Shown here one piece after another: positions 11,658 to 23,258 of a stretch of 64,000 nucleotides of DNA. A program made the position numbers and the translations under genes. Position 1 is the stretch's first letter. Every line of letters begins with the position of its first letter. The notes under the pieces were generated by a model. The model was not told the origin of the DNA, did not search any database, and saw nothing but the letters and a program-made list of their open reading frames with translations. Origin of the DNA: Meghimatium bilineatum (lineage: Eukaryota > Mollusca > Gastropoda > Stylommatophora > Philomycidae); assembly GCA_034231615.1 (NCBI GenBank), contig CM067314.1:5458501-5522500 (forward strand), given 5' to 3'.

Positions 11658-11810
11658 CAACGATAGACAGACCAACTCGTTCACATAGCAAACAGTGATA
11701 GACAGACCAACTCGTTCACATAGCAAACAACGATACACAGACCAACTCGTTCACATAGCAAACAACGATAGACAGACCAACTCGTGCAAACAGCCATATA
11801 TAGACCAACC
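11658..11810. repeat. tandem repeat, 35-base period, 4 copies
   Basis: Units contain ACAGACCAACTCGTTCACAT. The last unit is degenerate. Neighbouring bases 11430-11655 and 11810-12060 show nothing recognisable. Confidence 0.95.
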
Positions 11811-12062
11811 CGCTCAAACATTTGCTCAAAAAGTGGAAATGTTTTCTATTTGCTCCAACATAGACAATGTTTGTATTTGCATGTTTGTTTTATAGAATGT
11901 ATATATATTTTTTTCAATCTAGAATTCTTAATGAAAGTATGTACACAAGTAATCTACAGAGCTGGCATTTCTGTAATTGTATTTCGTTGTAACGGTCGCT
12001 ATAATATCCCAGGAGACTACGAGACTGTTACAAAGGTCTGATGTTAAGTTACTGAGAAATAT

Positions 12063-12265
12063 TCATGTCTCTGTTATCGTTCTGGAGAGTTTTTATTTTA
12101 TTTCATGTCTCAGTTGTCGTTCTGGAGAACTTTTGCTTTATTTCATGTCTCAGTTATTGTTCTGGAGAATGTTTGCTTTATTTCATGTCTCAGTTATCGT
12201 TCTGGAGAATGTTTGCTTTATTTCATGCCTCAGTTGTAGTTCTGGATAGTTTTTGCTTTATTTTG
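12063..12265. repeat. minisatellite, 41-base period, 5 copies
   Basis: Units contain TCATGTCTCAGTTATCGTTC and GAGAATGTTTGC. Overlapping plus-strand frames are artefacts. The 390 bases after it have no recognised feature. Confidence 0.96.
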
Positions 12266-12655
12266 AAATTTACTAAGAGAGTTCGATAAATGCTCCATAT
12301 AAAAACCACTGATTTCGACAGCTGTTAATGATAATGTAACCAGAAACTTCTTCCTTATGACGATTGTGGACTATGGTCCGTAGGTAACAACATGGAGACG
12401 ACGGCTCACTGAACAAGTCTGCGGAGTAGACTGGAGGAAGAAAAATGGGAGGAAAAGTCAAAAGATGTTTGACGACCATCTTCAAGAACTTCTTAGAAAT
12501 TAAGACGGTATCTTAATGTATCTGACGTGACTACAAAATCTGCTTGCGTATTACACAACTTTTTTTGTTAAGGAGCTAGCCCTCTTCGACGTTTTTTGAT
12601 CTTAACATTTTTGTGATTTGTCATTTGTTATATATATACACATTCAGTATTTGTC

Positions 12656-12737
12656 TACTCCATCCATCCATCTATCCATCCATCTATTCATTCATCCATC
12701 CATCCATCCATCCATCCATCCATCCACCCATCTATCA
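12656..12737. repeat. (CCAT)n microsatellite
   Basis: CCAT/CTAT tetranucleotide tract directly joined to the following 18-base array. Confidence 0.97.
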
Positions 12738-13045
12738 GTGGAGAATCAGTAGTCATTGGAGAATCAGTAGGCGTTGGAGAATCAGTAGGCGTTGGAGAAC
12801 CAGTAGGCGTTGGCGAATAAGTAGGCGTTAGAGAACCAGTAGGCGTTGGAGAACCAGCAGGCGTTGGGGAACCAGTAGGCGTTGGAGAATCAGTAGGCGT
12901 TGGAGAACCAGCAGGCGTTGGGGAACCAGTAGGCGTTGGAGAATCAGTAGGCGTTGGGGAACTAGTAGGCGTTGGAGAATCAGTAGGCGTTGGAGAACCA
13001 GCAGGCGTTGGGGAACCAGTAGGCGTTGGAGAACCAACAGACGCC
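12738..13045. repeat. minisatellite, 18-base period, open on minus strand
   Basis: About 17 copies of GGCGTTGGAGAACCAGTA with A/C and A/G variants. On the minus strand it reads as a six-residue Pro/Thr/Ser repeat (SPTPTG, SPTPAG, SPTPTD) within a 138-residue open frame running from 13104 to 12688. That frame has a plausible 20-residue unique N-terminus but no signal peptide, no neighbouring exon that I can connect, and its end runs into the CCAT tract as Asp/Gly/Trp/Met. I treat it as non-coding. Confidence 0.9.
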
Positions 13046-13356
13046 GGAGAACGGACGCAGAGAAAGACCTCGTCTGTTTGGTTTATAATATTACTGTAGC
13101 TCAAAGTCAGCAGTTTTCATACCAATTACAGGATGGACATGTTACAGTCTAGCAGAGTCCACCACACAAGGAAGAGACACGGCAGGTTGGAGATCCATTA
13201 CAGTCAAACATCGTTACAGAGACGGCACGTGATGATAATGAACTCTTGACACTTTGTTGATAAGCTAGTTAGTAGACTTGACCAAATCGGACCACTTCAC
13301 TCTCCGGCGCATACACAATAGTTTTGGTCATAGGAAATTACGTTTGGATCATGATT

Positions 13357-13605
13357 AACCTACGCGCCTACGTGATGTCGCAGCTTTATAAATCTGAACT
13401 ACGCGCCTACGTGATGTCGCAGCTTTATAAATCTGAACTACGCGCCTACGTGATGTCGCAGCTTTATAAATCTGAACTACGCGCCTACGTGATGTCGCAG
13501 CTTTATAAATCTGAACTACGCGCCAACGTGATGTCGTAGCTTTATAAATCTGAACTACGCGCAACGTGATGTCGCAACTTTATAAATCTGAACATATAGA
13601 TGAGC
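13357..13605. repeat. minisatellite, 39-base period, 6 copies
   Basis: Units contain CTACGCGCCTACGTGATGTC and CTTTATAAATCTGAA. The period is a multiple of three, so it stays open on both strands as 13-residue repeats. No gene call. Confidence 0.97.
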
Positions 13606-13667
13606 TCGTTGACATTATGGTATCACTTTTTGTTAATGTAAACATCTGAACAGCAATAAGAAATAAG

Positions 13668-14180
13668 ATGCAGAATAGGACAGGCAAAAACATCATTCAG
13701 AAAAATATACTGTGTAATATGACCTTGCCATTAGAGGTGAGAAAGAGAGTTCTGCAGTGCTATATAACCCCTATACTAACATATGGGTGCGAGTCTTTGA
13801 TAATAAACAAACTGGAAAGTGGGGAATTAGAGGCAACAGAGATGTGGTTCTACAGTAAAATGCAGAGAATACGATGGGCTGCAAGAAAAACTAATGTAGA
13901 GGTGCTGAAAGAGTTAAATGCGAAACGGACCTTAATAAACAATATAAGAAAAAGGCAATCTTCTTTTCTTGGCCACTTCATGAGACAGGCAGGTTTAGAG
14001 AACATAGTCACAACAGGCAAAATTGAAGGCAACAGAGACAGAGGGCGACAACGTGAGAAAATATTAGACAGTTTGACAACCTGGCTCGGCAAGGAAACAA
14101 CAACGACCTTGATACAGAATACTGTGGACAGAGAGCTGTGGAGAGTTATGACCGCCTACGTCAGCCGGCATGGCACCTGA
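13668..14180 (+). pseudogene. LINE RT tail and C-terminus, long open fragment
   Basis: A 170-residue frame holds the whole post-palm part of a LINE polyprotein: KRVLQCYITPILTYGCESL (residues about 25-43), ATEMWFYSKMQRIRW (55-69), [49 protein letters not shown] and ELWRVMTAYVSRHGT at the end. It lacks the endonuclease and RT palm, so it cannot act alone; the lack of stops suggests a fairly young insertion. Pieces of the same family lie at 24190-24370 (-), 40765-41220 (+) and 45950-46310 (+). Confidence 0.9.
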
Positions 14181-15085
14181 TGATGAATCACCTGAACAGT
14201 AATTTCTGATGACGCAATTCCTGTCATTTTAAAGAATATTAATGTTGTATTCCTGATACTTGAACGCATTTTCGATAGTTTCTACCGTTTCTAACAATCA
14301 CTCAGACTGTCCAGTAATAGACTATTACTGCCTTCAGTAATTTGTCCATGATTGGCGTTTGTTAGTAGAATAAATGAACTACCATGATTATAGTCATGTC
14401 TGACCTTTTTGTGGATGATGTCTAGACTAATCCGCTTAATCCTATAGATCCTTCAGACGATAATATTTGATATACGTCAGATTCGGCAGATAATTATTAA
14501 GAAATGCCATCGAGTACGTGATTTCAGTATCGAATATAATATTAACATGAGTTTCCGAGTGCAATATCGCCCGATAAGATTTATTTTCTGAAGGAGAGAC
14601 TGAATAATTCGGGACATTCGTGGTCAAGGCATATGCCTTGTGTTTAAGAGGGTACCAGTTTGATAGTGGATTGTTAATGTTTTATTTACATGTGCAGTTT
14701 TCCATCGGGAGTATATCTACGTAGTTACTATTAACACCAGCCATTTATTAATGAGATGAAGCGTACGTGTGTCAAAAGTAGATGAAAAAAATAAGCTGGA
14801 CGGAGCCCACCAACATCAGAGCACGAACACCGTCTTATATAGCAGGCTAAATCATGTCGAAATGAAACTGAATGTTTCTCAGTTTTTGGTTACATGCGTG
14901 GAGCCATAGAGAAGTTCGGTATAATCAGTAGGAAATTGGTGGCGTGAAATGAGCACAGTGAACCCTATCTTGACTGCCTCGGAGCCGTGCACAGTTAGAA
15001 ACCTTCCTTCATGATGGTGTGATAGTTATTTTCAGGCTCTGAAACGAAATGGATAGAAAATCCTGACTTCCCAGCACTATGATGC
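14181..15085. other. unassigned intergenic stretch
   Basis: No repeat, convincing coding frame or element recognised here. Confidence 0.6.
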
Positions 15086-15195
15086 CATTACAAACACCTT
15101 ATATAGAACAAACTTGCCATTACACAGACCTTATATGGAACAAACATGCCATTACACAGACCTTATATGGAACAAACAAACATACCATTACACAC
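15086..15195. repeat. tandem repeat, about 32-base period, 3 copies
   Basis: Three imperfect units containing GCCATTACACAGACCTTATA. Confidence 0.93.
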
Positions 15196-15254
15196 ACCTT
15201 ATATTTTCACATTAACGAAAATTCATCCGAAGGGAACATGTTTTCCCGCTGACA

Positions 15255-15618
15255 CTATGAGCATGGAATGTACGCACACTCCTCGACAATGGTTCTATGA
15301 GCATGGAATGTACGCACACTCCTCGACAATGGTTCTAGGAGCATGGAATGTACGCACACTCCTCGACATTGGTTCTAGGAGCATGGAATGTACGCACACT
15401 CCTCGACAATGGTTCTAGGAGCATGGAATGTACGCACACTCCTCGACAATGGTTCTAGGAGCATGGAATGTACGCACACTCCTCGACAATGGTTCTAGGA
15501 GCATGGAATGTACGCACACTCCTCGACATTGATTCTAGGAGCATGGAATGTACGCACACTCCTCGACAATGGTTCTAGGAGCATGGAATGTACGCACACT
15601 CCTCGACAATGGCTCTAA
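15255..15618. repeat. minisatellite made from a LINE endonuclease motif, 40-base period
   Basis: About nine near-identical 40-base units containing GGAGCATGGAATGTACGCAC. In one frame each unit reads GAWNVRTLLDNGS, which is the start motif of the LINE AP-like endonuclease (common form GTWNVRTL). Because 40 is not a multiple of three, successive units change frame, so the array cannot encode a repeated protein. Confidence 0.9.
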
Positions 15619-16436
15619 CACAAACACTATATCCTGATGCAGACACATATTCATTGGGCAGATCATTAGGTACGTGGTGACCTATGCCATGCCATTGTCT
15701 GCCAAAGATACTCCTCTGTTGTGATCTGGAGAAGGGTACACAATTTCTAGGTGGTCAAAAGAAGCGCTACAAGGACTCGTTAAAGATCTCACTGACAGCC
15801 TTTGAAATAGACCAAGATACATGGGAAGAACTTGCACAAAATAGATCATAATGACACGCTACAGTCAAAGACGGCGCATCATCTTGTGGAAAGATGAGAA
15901 ATTCAGCAGTTCAATAGCGGAGAGTAACTAGAAAGTTATGGAAAGATCAAAATACCCCTGCAGTGGTCTTGTCATGCCCAACCAGAGCAAGGACATTTAC
16001 AGCTCGAATAAGGCTTATTAGCCATCTAGGAACTATTAGGCAGGGACATAATTCTAACTGAATTTTCAAAAGCGGATGTAACAAATGGTCATCATCACTT
16101 GTGATGGACGAACACACAATTATGAAAAAAACAACAACTCATAAACACATGAATATATCACATAATGTCATTGTGTCAAAGAGCACATACGGACTACTGG
16201 ATCGGCAACCAACCAACAACTAACCAATCAACCAGCTGTGATGAAAGACTGGTGCAGCTGACATTGCACTGAGACAGAAAGATCACAACTCTGACATTGA
16301 CATACCTTTAACAGTCAATGCAGTGTTAAACAGTAGACCATCACAAAATTACATAAACACAAGATGTGACACAGCCATGGAGAATGTTCTGGAAGCATAA
16401 TCTATAAAATACATTCTCCATATAGTGTGCACCTAT
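15619..16436 (+). pseudogene. degraded LINE, zinc-finger-like remnant
   Basis: Most of this stretch is unreadable. At about 15968-16045 the plus strand reads CPTRARTFTARIRLISHLGT, similar to the C-terminal zinc-finger block in some LINE proteins (form C..CGR.FRARIGLISHLRTH). Together with the endonuclease motif just upstream this suggests one badly decayed LINE. The zinc-binding residues are incomplete. Confidence 0.5.
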
Positions 16437-16870
16437 AGCTAGAAGGGCTAATGCACGCAGTACACTGTGTCTGTCTTACCTAGCTCAAATCTTGTCTGTC
16501 TTACCTAGCTCAAATCTTGTCTGTCTTACCTAGCTCAAATCTTGTCTGTCTCACCTAGCTCAAATCTTGTCTGTCTTACCTAGCTCAAATCTTGTCTGTC
16601 TCACCTAGCTCAAATCCTGTCTGTCTCACCTAGCTCAAATCTTGTCTGTCTCACCTAGCTCAAATCTTGTCTGTCTTACCTAGCTCAAATCTTGTCTGTC
16701 TCACCTAGCTCAAATCTTGTCTGTCTTACCTAGCTCAAATCTTGTCTGTCTCACCTAGCTCAAATCTTGTCACTGACCCATTCCCTGGGTAGCTAGAAGG
16801 GCTAATGCACGCAGTACACTGTGTCTGTCTTACCTAGATAAAATCCTGTCACTGACCCATTCCCTTCAGC
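16437..16870. repeat. 25-base minisatellite inside a larger duplication
   Basis: About 12 copies of a unit containing CTTGTCTGTCTTACCTAGC lie between two copies of a longer segment that starts AGCTAGAAGGGCTAATGCAC (16437 and 16790) and ends CACTGACCCATTCCCT (about 16770 and 16850). The right-hand long copy carries a single internal unit, the left-hand one a dozen. Confidence 0.95.
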
Positions 16871-16924
16871 ATGGATTCTGCGCCTCATGGAAGAATCAAC
16901 TCAGATTAGTCGACAGGGGCAGAA

Positions 16925-17455
16925 AACAAAGAAAGGGTTACGATAGATTTCCACGCAATTTACAGGTTCATGGTAGAGTTTTGTACATAACGGTTTTTGA
17001 ATAAATTTGCTGCAAATAAAAGTTTTTTGAATAGATTTGCCCGTAAATAAAGATTTTGAATAGACTTGCACGCAAAGAAAGGTTCTTGCGCAAAGATAGA
17101 TTTTTGAATAGATTTGCACGCACAATCGATTTTTGGGTACATTTGCACACACATTAGATTTTTGAGTACATTTACACACAAATTAGATTTTTGGGTACAT
17201 TTGCACACACATTAGATTTTTGAGTACATTTACACACAAATTAGATTTTGGGTACATTTGCACACAAATTAGATTTTTTTTGTGGATAGATTTACACGCA
17301 CAGAAAAGTTCTTGGATAGATTTACACGCACAGAAAAGTTCTTGGATAGATTTACACGCACAGAAAGTTTCTTGGATAGATTTACACGCACAGAAAGGTT
17401 CTTGTATAGATTTACACGCACAGAAAGTTTCTTGGATAGATCTGCCTGATGACCA
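16925..17455. repeat. two related minisatellites, 27-30-base period
   Basis: The left half has variable units around TTTGCACACACATTAGATTT; the right half (about 17280-17450) has six regular 30-base units around GATTTACACGCACAGAAAG. Open frames on both strands are artefacts. Bases 17455-18035 hold no recognised feature. Confidence 0.95.
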
Positions 17456-18035
17456 GAAAATAACTCATACGAAACATGTCGCACTCACCTAAAACATTGG
17501 GGGGGGGGTGGTGTGTGTGTTAATGGTAGTAATTGGTGTCTGGTGAATGTATATGCAACGTATGACGCCGATGTTCACATTTAGCAGCAATTTACGAGGG
17601 CAGGGGAGAGAGCAATACACCCAAGAACATGAACTATGATATTTAAGCCACACACACGAGAGTTATAGAGTATATGCTAGAGACATGTGGAGTGGGAGAT
17701 AATAAGATAGACGCCGGAAAGAATAAAGTTACAAAACATATCTACAATGTGTAAACGTGTGTTGGTGTCATAAACACATTTCCATCATGCAATGTTTTAG
17801 CGTGGATGCGATATTGTTATCACGAATATGGAACAGCGAGTCTATGAAAGGATTATCGCTTTTTCTGAAATTTTAAACAAAACCTGGAAACTAATGTTTT
17901 AGTCGCTATAGCAACGGCTACATTTATGCAAAGTTCATTGGAAAGTGGTAGGTATGCAAGACTTCATTAAGAGATTGCTATTGTCATGTGTTGTCTTCAT
18001 ACTTGTCACAAAGGCTAAAAAATAAGAATAATTGT

Positions 18036-18862
18036 AGTTTTTGTTTTGATGTAGGACTGTTGTATTTGTCTTGTTGTCTGAGTATTGTGTTTGAAATGAT
18101 GTCAGATTGTCGTGTTTATCTTGACGTAAGAATCTTGTGTTTGTCTTGAAGCAATATTGTTTGGTTTATATTGATATAAGATTGTAGGGTTTGTCTTTAT
18201 GTTAGATTATTGTGTTTGAATTGATGTAACATTGTTGTGTTTGCATTGATGTAACATTGTCGAGTTTGTATTCATGTAACATTGCCGAGTTTGTATTGAT
18301 GTAACATTGTCGAGTTTGCATTGATGTAACATTTGTCGAGTTTGTATTGATGTAACATTGCCGAGTTTGTATTGATGTGTGATTGTTATTTTTGTTGTGA
18401 TATAAGATTACAAAGTTGTTTCTTATGCAAGACTCGTGTGTTTGTCTTGATGTCATGTAAGATTGGTGTTGTCTTCATGCCATGTACGGTTGTTGTGTCT
18501 GTAGTGATGTGATGTGTTTTGTGTTTATATTGATGATATGCAATATTGTTGTGTTTGTAGTGATGTGATGTAAGATTGTTGTGTTTGTAGTGATGTGATG
18601 TAAGATTGTTGTGTTTGTAGTGATGTGATATTGATTTAAGATTTGTGTGTGTGTATTGATGTCAGATTGTTGTTTTTGTATTGATGTTAAATTGTTGTGT
18701 TTGTATTGATGTTAAATTGTTGTGTTTGTATTGATGTTAAATTGTTGTGTTTGTATTGATGTTAAATTGTTGTGTTTGTATTGATGTCAGATTGATGTTA
18801 ATCTTGATGTCAGATTGTTTTGTTATTTGTCGTGATATCAGATTGTTGTGATTGACATGCGG
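18036..18862. repeat. degenerate TG-rich minisatellite, about 25-base period
   Basis: Old, strongly diverged array of units resembling TTGTGTTTGTATTGATGT; only the block near 18690-18790 is homogeneous, pointing to local re-amplification. Confidence 0.92.
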
Positions 18863-18944
18863 CTAACTGACTGTTCTCTCAACCACAGAAACTTACACAA
18901 CAGAATTACCAGCATACAACACATTTTTCACATTCGACATATTT

Positions 18945-19115
18945 CAATTGCAGATAGCCGCCATATTTAACTACAGATAGCCGCCATATTTCAACTACAG
19001 ATAACCGCCATATTTCAACTACAGATAACCGCCATATTTCAACTACAGATAGCCGCCATATTTCAACTACAGATAGCCGCCATATTTCAACTACAGATAG
19101 CCGCTTACAGGTCTT
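18945..19115. repeat. minisatellite, 24-base period
   Basis: About seven units containing CCGCCATATTTCAACTACAG. Confidence 0.97.
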
Positions 19116-19159
19116 CGATACTACAATCATGTAGAACACTTCCATACATACTTTCTGTA

Positions 19160-19450
19160 TTACATAGTAGAGAATCAATTCTCCTTCATCTCAGTATTTA
19201 AGGTGCAGAATCAATTCTCCTATACCTTAGTGAAACAGCGCAGAATCAATTCTCATACACATCAGTGTAACAGAGCGGAATCAATTCTCCTACACTTCGG
19301 TATTACAAGGTGCAGAATCAATTCTCCTACACTTCGGTATTACAAGGTGCATGATCAATTTCCATGCACTTTAGTATAACATAGCAAAGAATCAATTCGC
19401 CTACAATTTGGTATAACATACCACAGAATCAATTCGCCTACACCTTTTAA
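19160..19450. repeat. degenerate tandem repeat, about 36-base period
   Basis: About eight diverged units around GCAGAATCAATTCTCCTACA. Bases 19450-20190 show nothing recognisable apart from single ancestral-looking copies of the next array near 19930 and 20200. Confidence 0.9.
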
Positions 19451-20194
19451 TTGTAAAACACACACCCGGTATAAAATCTTATTTCAGTTTCCTGTCCACC
19501 GATATCGCGCCCTCGTGAGAACTTACAAACGGGATCTCAGTATCAGTTGGTGTGGATGTTAAGTCATTCATTGAAGATTCAACTATAGTTGATACAAGAT
19601 TTGTATTTCCTTCGTAGTTCACTGAATCCAGTTTGTAGTTGTGCTGTCTATGGAGTTCAGTACGCGGGTGAGGGTACGAGAAACATTTATTGCTAAGAAT
19701 TTAGGACTAAGTATTTTAGATTCCTGTGCCGTCTAGGAGTCAATTACAAAGTATTCTAATTTCGTTTGTAATCTTACAAATATCCTATGATACAAGTTGT
19801 GTATCACTATAGATAGATGGACTATTTGGACAACCGCTTCTGTCAGCTGAGTCCCAATAGATTCGTTATTTAGGCACAGAGGTCTGTCAACTAAGTTGCG
19901 ATAGAACTGTTATTATGATAGATCTGTTTACACAAGCTTCTGTGATGTGTATCCCGGGTATAGATCAGCCGGGACCATTGACTGTACCATCAGACCTAAA
20001 TGCAAACAGTAAACAGGCCTACATTCGGTACGTTTTTGATTATTGTCTGGCTATTCGTCGGACACTATTTATATAATTAAAGTCGCCAGCCAAAATAACC
20101 TAGGCCGACCAATGAAATCCACGGCAATAATCACAATCTGCCTATTAGGTTACCAGTCCACAGTTCGTGACTTGAGCCCAGTCATGTATCAGCT

Positions 20195-21345
20195 ATTTTT
20201 TCACAAGCTTCTATGATGTGACTCCCGGGGATAAATCTGCTATTTGTACACAAATTTTATGATGTGACTCCCGGGGATAAATCTGCTATTTGTACACAAA
20301 TTTTATGATGTGACTCCCGGGGATAAATCTGCTATTTGTACATAAATTTTATGATGTGAATCCCGGGGATAAATCTGCTATTTGTACACAAATTTTATGA
20401 TGTGAATCCCGGGGATAAATCTGCTATTTGTACATAAATTTTATGATGTGACTCCCCGGGATAAATCTGCTATTTGTACACAAATTTTATGATGTGAATC
20501 CCGGGGATAAATCTGCTATTTGTACATAAATTTTATGATGTGACTCCCCGGGATAAATCTGCTATTTGTACACAAATTTTATGATGTGAATCCCGGGGAT
20601 AAATCTGCCATTTGTACACAAATTTTATGATGTGACTCCCGGGGATAAATCTGCTATTTGTACATAAATTTTATGATGTGAATCCCGGGGATAAATCTGC
20701 TATTTGTACACAAATTTTATGATGTGAATCCCGGGGATAAATCTGCTATTTGTACATAAATTTTATGATGTGACTCCCCGGGATAAATCTACTATTTGTA
20801 CACAAATTTTATGATGTGAATCCCGGGGATAAATCTGCTATTTGTACATAAATTTTATGATGTGACTCCCGGGGATAAATCTGCTATTTGTACACAAATT
20901 TTATGATGTGACTCCCCGGGATAAATCTGCTATTTGTACACAAATTTTATGATGTAAATCCCGGGGATAAATCTGCTATTTGTACATAAATTTTATGATG
21001 TGACTCCCCGGGATAAATCTGCTATTTGTACACAAATTTTATGATGTGACTCCCCGGGATAAATCTGCTATTTGTACACAAATTTTATGATGTGACTCCC
21101 CGGGATAAATCTGCTATTTGTACACAAATTTTATGATGTGACTCCCCGGGATAAATCTGCTATTTGTACACAAATTTTATGATGTGACTCCCCGGGATAA
21201 ATCTGCTATTTGTACACAAATTTTATGATGTGAATCCCGGGGATAAATCTGCTATTTGTACACAAATTTTATGATGTGACTCCCCGGGATAAATCTGCTA
21301 TTTGTACATAAATTTTATGATGTGAATCCCGGGGTTAGATAGATC
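20195..21345. repeat. large minisatellite, 46-base period
   Basis: About 25 copies of a 46-base unit containing ACAAATTTTATGATGTGA and GGATAAATCTGCTATTTGTA. Units differ mainly at three sites: ACTCCCCGGG, ACTCCCGGGG or AATCCCGGGG, and TACACA or TACATA. Variants occur in runs and alternations rather than at random. Confidence 0.98.
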
Positions 21346-21639
21346 TGCTATCAGTATACACAATTCTTAATCCATTGTTTCATGTCACAATTAAAATGTA
21401 TGCTAATATTATGTTTTCTGTACTACGAAATATTTTGAGAACTAGAAATGAGTAGACTAAGGGTTTCAGACATAAACAAAAGTGAGGAATATATTTGTCG
21501 AAGATAATATAAGCAATGTTGCAGGTAAGTAGAAAGTGCTGGTGACATTGTTGGAAAAAGCGTAACTAGTGAGGTCTGAGAATTTGGCAAAATACTATTT
21601 AAATATTAACATGAAGATAACTGTTGTTAAATGTAAATT

Positions 21640-21835
21640 ATGAACCTAACCAATCTTGAAACATAGGCCGACATCTATGGACAGACAACATAAAGGAATG
21701 GACAGGGCTAGATATTTCCACACTCATCCGCATCTCTGAGGATAGAATTCGCTGGAGGACTCTGTGTGCTGAAGCTTCCAATGTGGTACCCCTACGACCC
21801 TGAAGGGTTATGGGTTTTATTGATATTGATTGATC
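21640..21835 (+). pseudogene. LINE 3' end, remnant
   Basis: Reads TSMDRQHKGMDRARYFHTHP, then the family's RIRWRTL equivalent in another frame, then CCCCTACGACCCTGAAGGG and a TTTATTGATATTGATTGA tail. Same family as 5875-6140. Bases 21346-21640 hold nothing recognised. Confidence 0.8.
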
Positions 21836-22059
21836 CCAGTGGATCTTCATACCAACATTATCTTATAAATGTCAGACATGGACATTAGCTATGATGATGA
21901 AGATGATGATGATGATGATGTTAATTCTTCGCAAGCGAAAATGATCATAAAATCGAGAATGATTAATTCTAATAAAGGAACAAGAGAGAAAACTTACTAC
22001 GTGTGAAACGGGATGTCTAAATAAGCAGCAAGCAGAACAAGAAGAGATCATGTCAGGAA

Positions 22060-22220
22060 TGAAGAGATTACAACAACTGTTGAAACAACATCTGTGGTCA
22101 AATATATTGAAAAAAAACGGAGACTGAACTTGTTCGGCCACTTAATTAGAATGAATCTATGTTGACCAACAGTAAGAGCATACAATATGAGAATGGAAAC
22201 ACTCAAAAGATAGGGTAAGA
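22060..22220 (+). pseudogene. LINE fragment
   Basis: One frame reads VVKYIEKKRRLNLFGHLIRM, the LINE block in which a basic run precedes LxxFGHxxRM. Nothing else of the element is clear. A GAT trinucleotide run lies just upstream at about 21892-21920. Confidence 0.7.
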
Positions 22221-22309
22221 TGATGAGGACGATGATGTCCCTCCTTCTAGAGCTGAAATGAGTATATCGTTGAACAAACCAGGCTTGATGTTTGTGAGTT
22301 CACAGGTGG

Positions 22310-22500
22310 ATGATAATGTCGAGCTGGTTGGTCAAGATCTGATAATGTCGACCTGGTTGGTCAAGATCTGATAATGTCGAACTGGTTGGTCAAGATCTGA
22401 TAATGTCGACCTGGTTGGTCAAGATCTGATAATGTCGAACTGGTTGGTCAAGATCTACCATGTCAAGCTGGTCGGTCAGAATCTGACCATGTCATTCTGA
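22310..22500. repeat. minisatellite, 29-base period
   Basis: Six units containing TGGTTGGTCAAGATCTGATA; alternate units have GTCGACC or GTCGAAC. The next 380 bases hold no recognised feature. Confidence 0.96.
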
Positions 22501-22884
22501 TAGATCACGAGCTGTGCTTTCCGGAGAGTGCATAGATTCCGGAAGCTGTTTGCGATGTATCCAATACGACATTTCTACCGCCATATCTTAAGAATTTATT
22601 ATTTTTATTATATATAACGACTGTAGACGCGGTGTAGACCACATCCCCCCGTTTCGAATAATAATCACTACAGTCATAGCATTAGTTTTCACGTGTGAAT
22701 CAAATAATTTTAATTTCAGTTTATTTTTTTAATCTGACGAACAGGAGGATTAAATTTGTTTCTAGCTTCCACACAAAGACTTTAGAAGAGAGGTGCATGA
22801 CGGGATCGTAGGTGTTTATTTTTTACACAGCTGCGCACCATCAATTCAAAAAGAGCCTGATGGGTTGTGATGATGATATATCTA

Positions 22885-23015
22885 CCTATATATAAACCCG
22901 CAACCAGCCAGGGACGTAGGCGATCCGTAGTGGTACTAGATTGTATTCATAAATACAGAGTCATCCAGCGATTTCTATCTTCAACGATACGGACGAGTGA
23001 GGAAAAAATCCATTA
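22885..23015 (-). pseudogene. LINE 3' end, remnant
   Basis: Reverse-strand copy of the LINE tail (GGCTGGTTGCGGGTTTATA at its end and the RIRWIT-like block upstream), about 110 bases before ACE exon 1. More diverged than the copies at 11110 and 21640. Confidence 0.65.
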
Positions 23016-23128
23016 CAGTATTTCAGTGGGCGTAACGCTTATCTGTTGGCGCCCATCTCCTCTGCTGTTCATTAATGATGATCATTACTCACAAAAACTT
23101 TGTATTTTTTCTTGTAGGTTACCTAAAC

Positions 23129-23258
23129 ATGTTGAACTTGATGTTATCCAGTTGCTTCATCCTGACACTGACCACAACCTGCTTCGCTTTTCAAGAAAAT
23201 ATCCGTCGATTGTTCAGAGGACAAGATGTAGTTTTGGATCTTGACTCATTTTTCTTGT
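23129..23258 (+). CDS. ACE: ACE exon 1: signal peptide
   Basis: Starts at ATG 23129, just after an acceptor-like TTTTTTCTTGTAG ending at 23117, so a 5' untranslated exon upstream is likely. Residues 2-20 are hydrophobic ([20 protein letters not shown]), followed by a polar FQENIRR. Ends at donor GTAAGT (23259) with one base left over; this phase fits exon 2. An in-frame ATG at 23075 would be the start only if there is no intron there. No homology supports this exon; it is chosen by position, phase and signal character. Confidence 0.72.

Noticed and set aside
22867-23244. 125-codon plus-strand frame overlapping ACE exon 1
   Set aside because: Its first part is an inverted LINE tail; in the exon region the other frame carries the signal peptide and has the matching intron phase.
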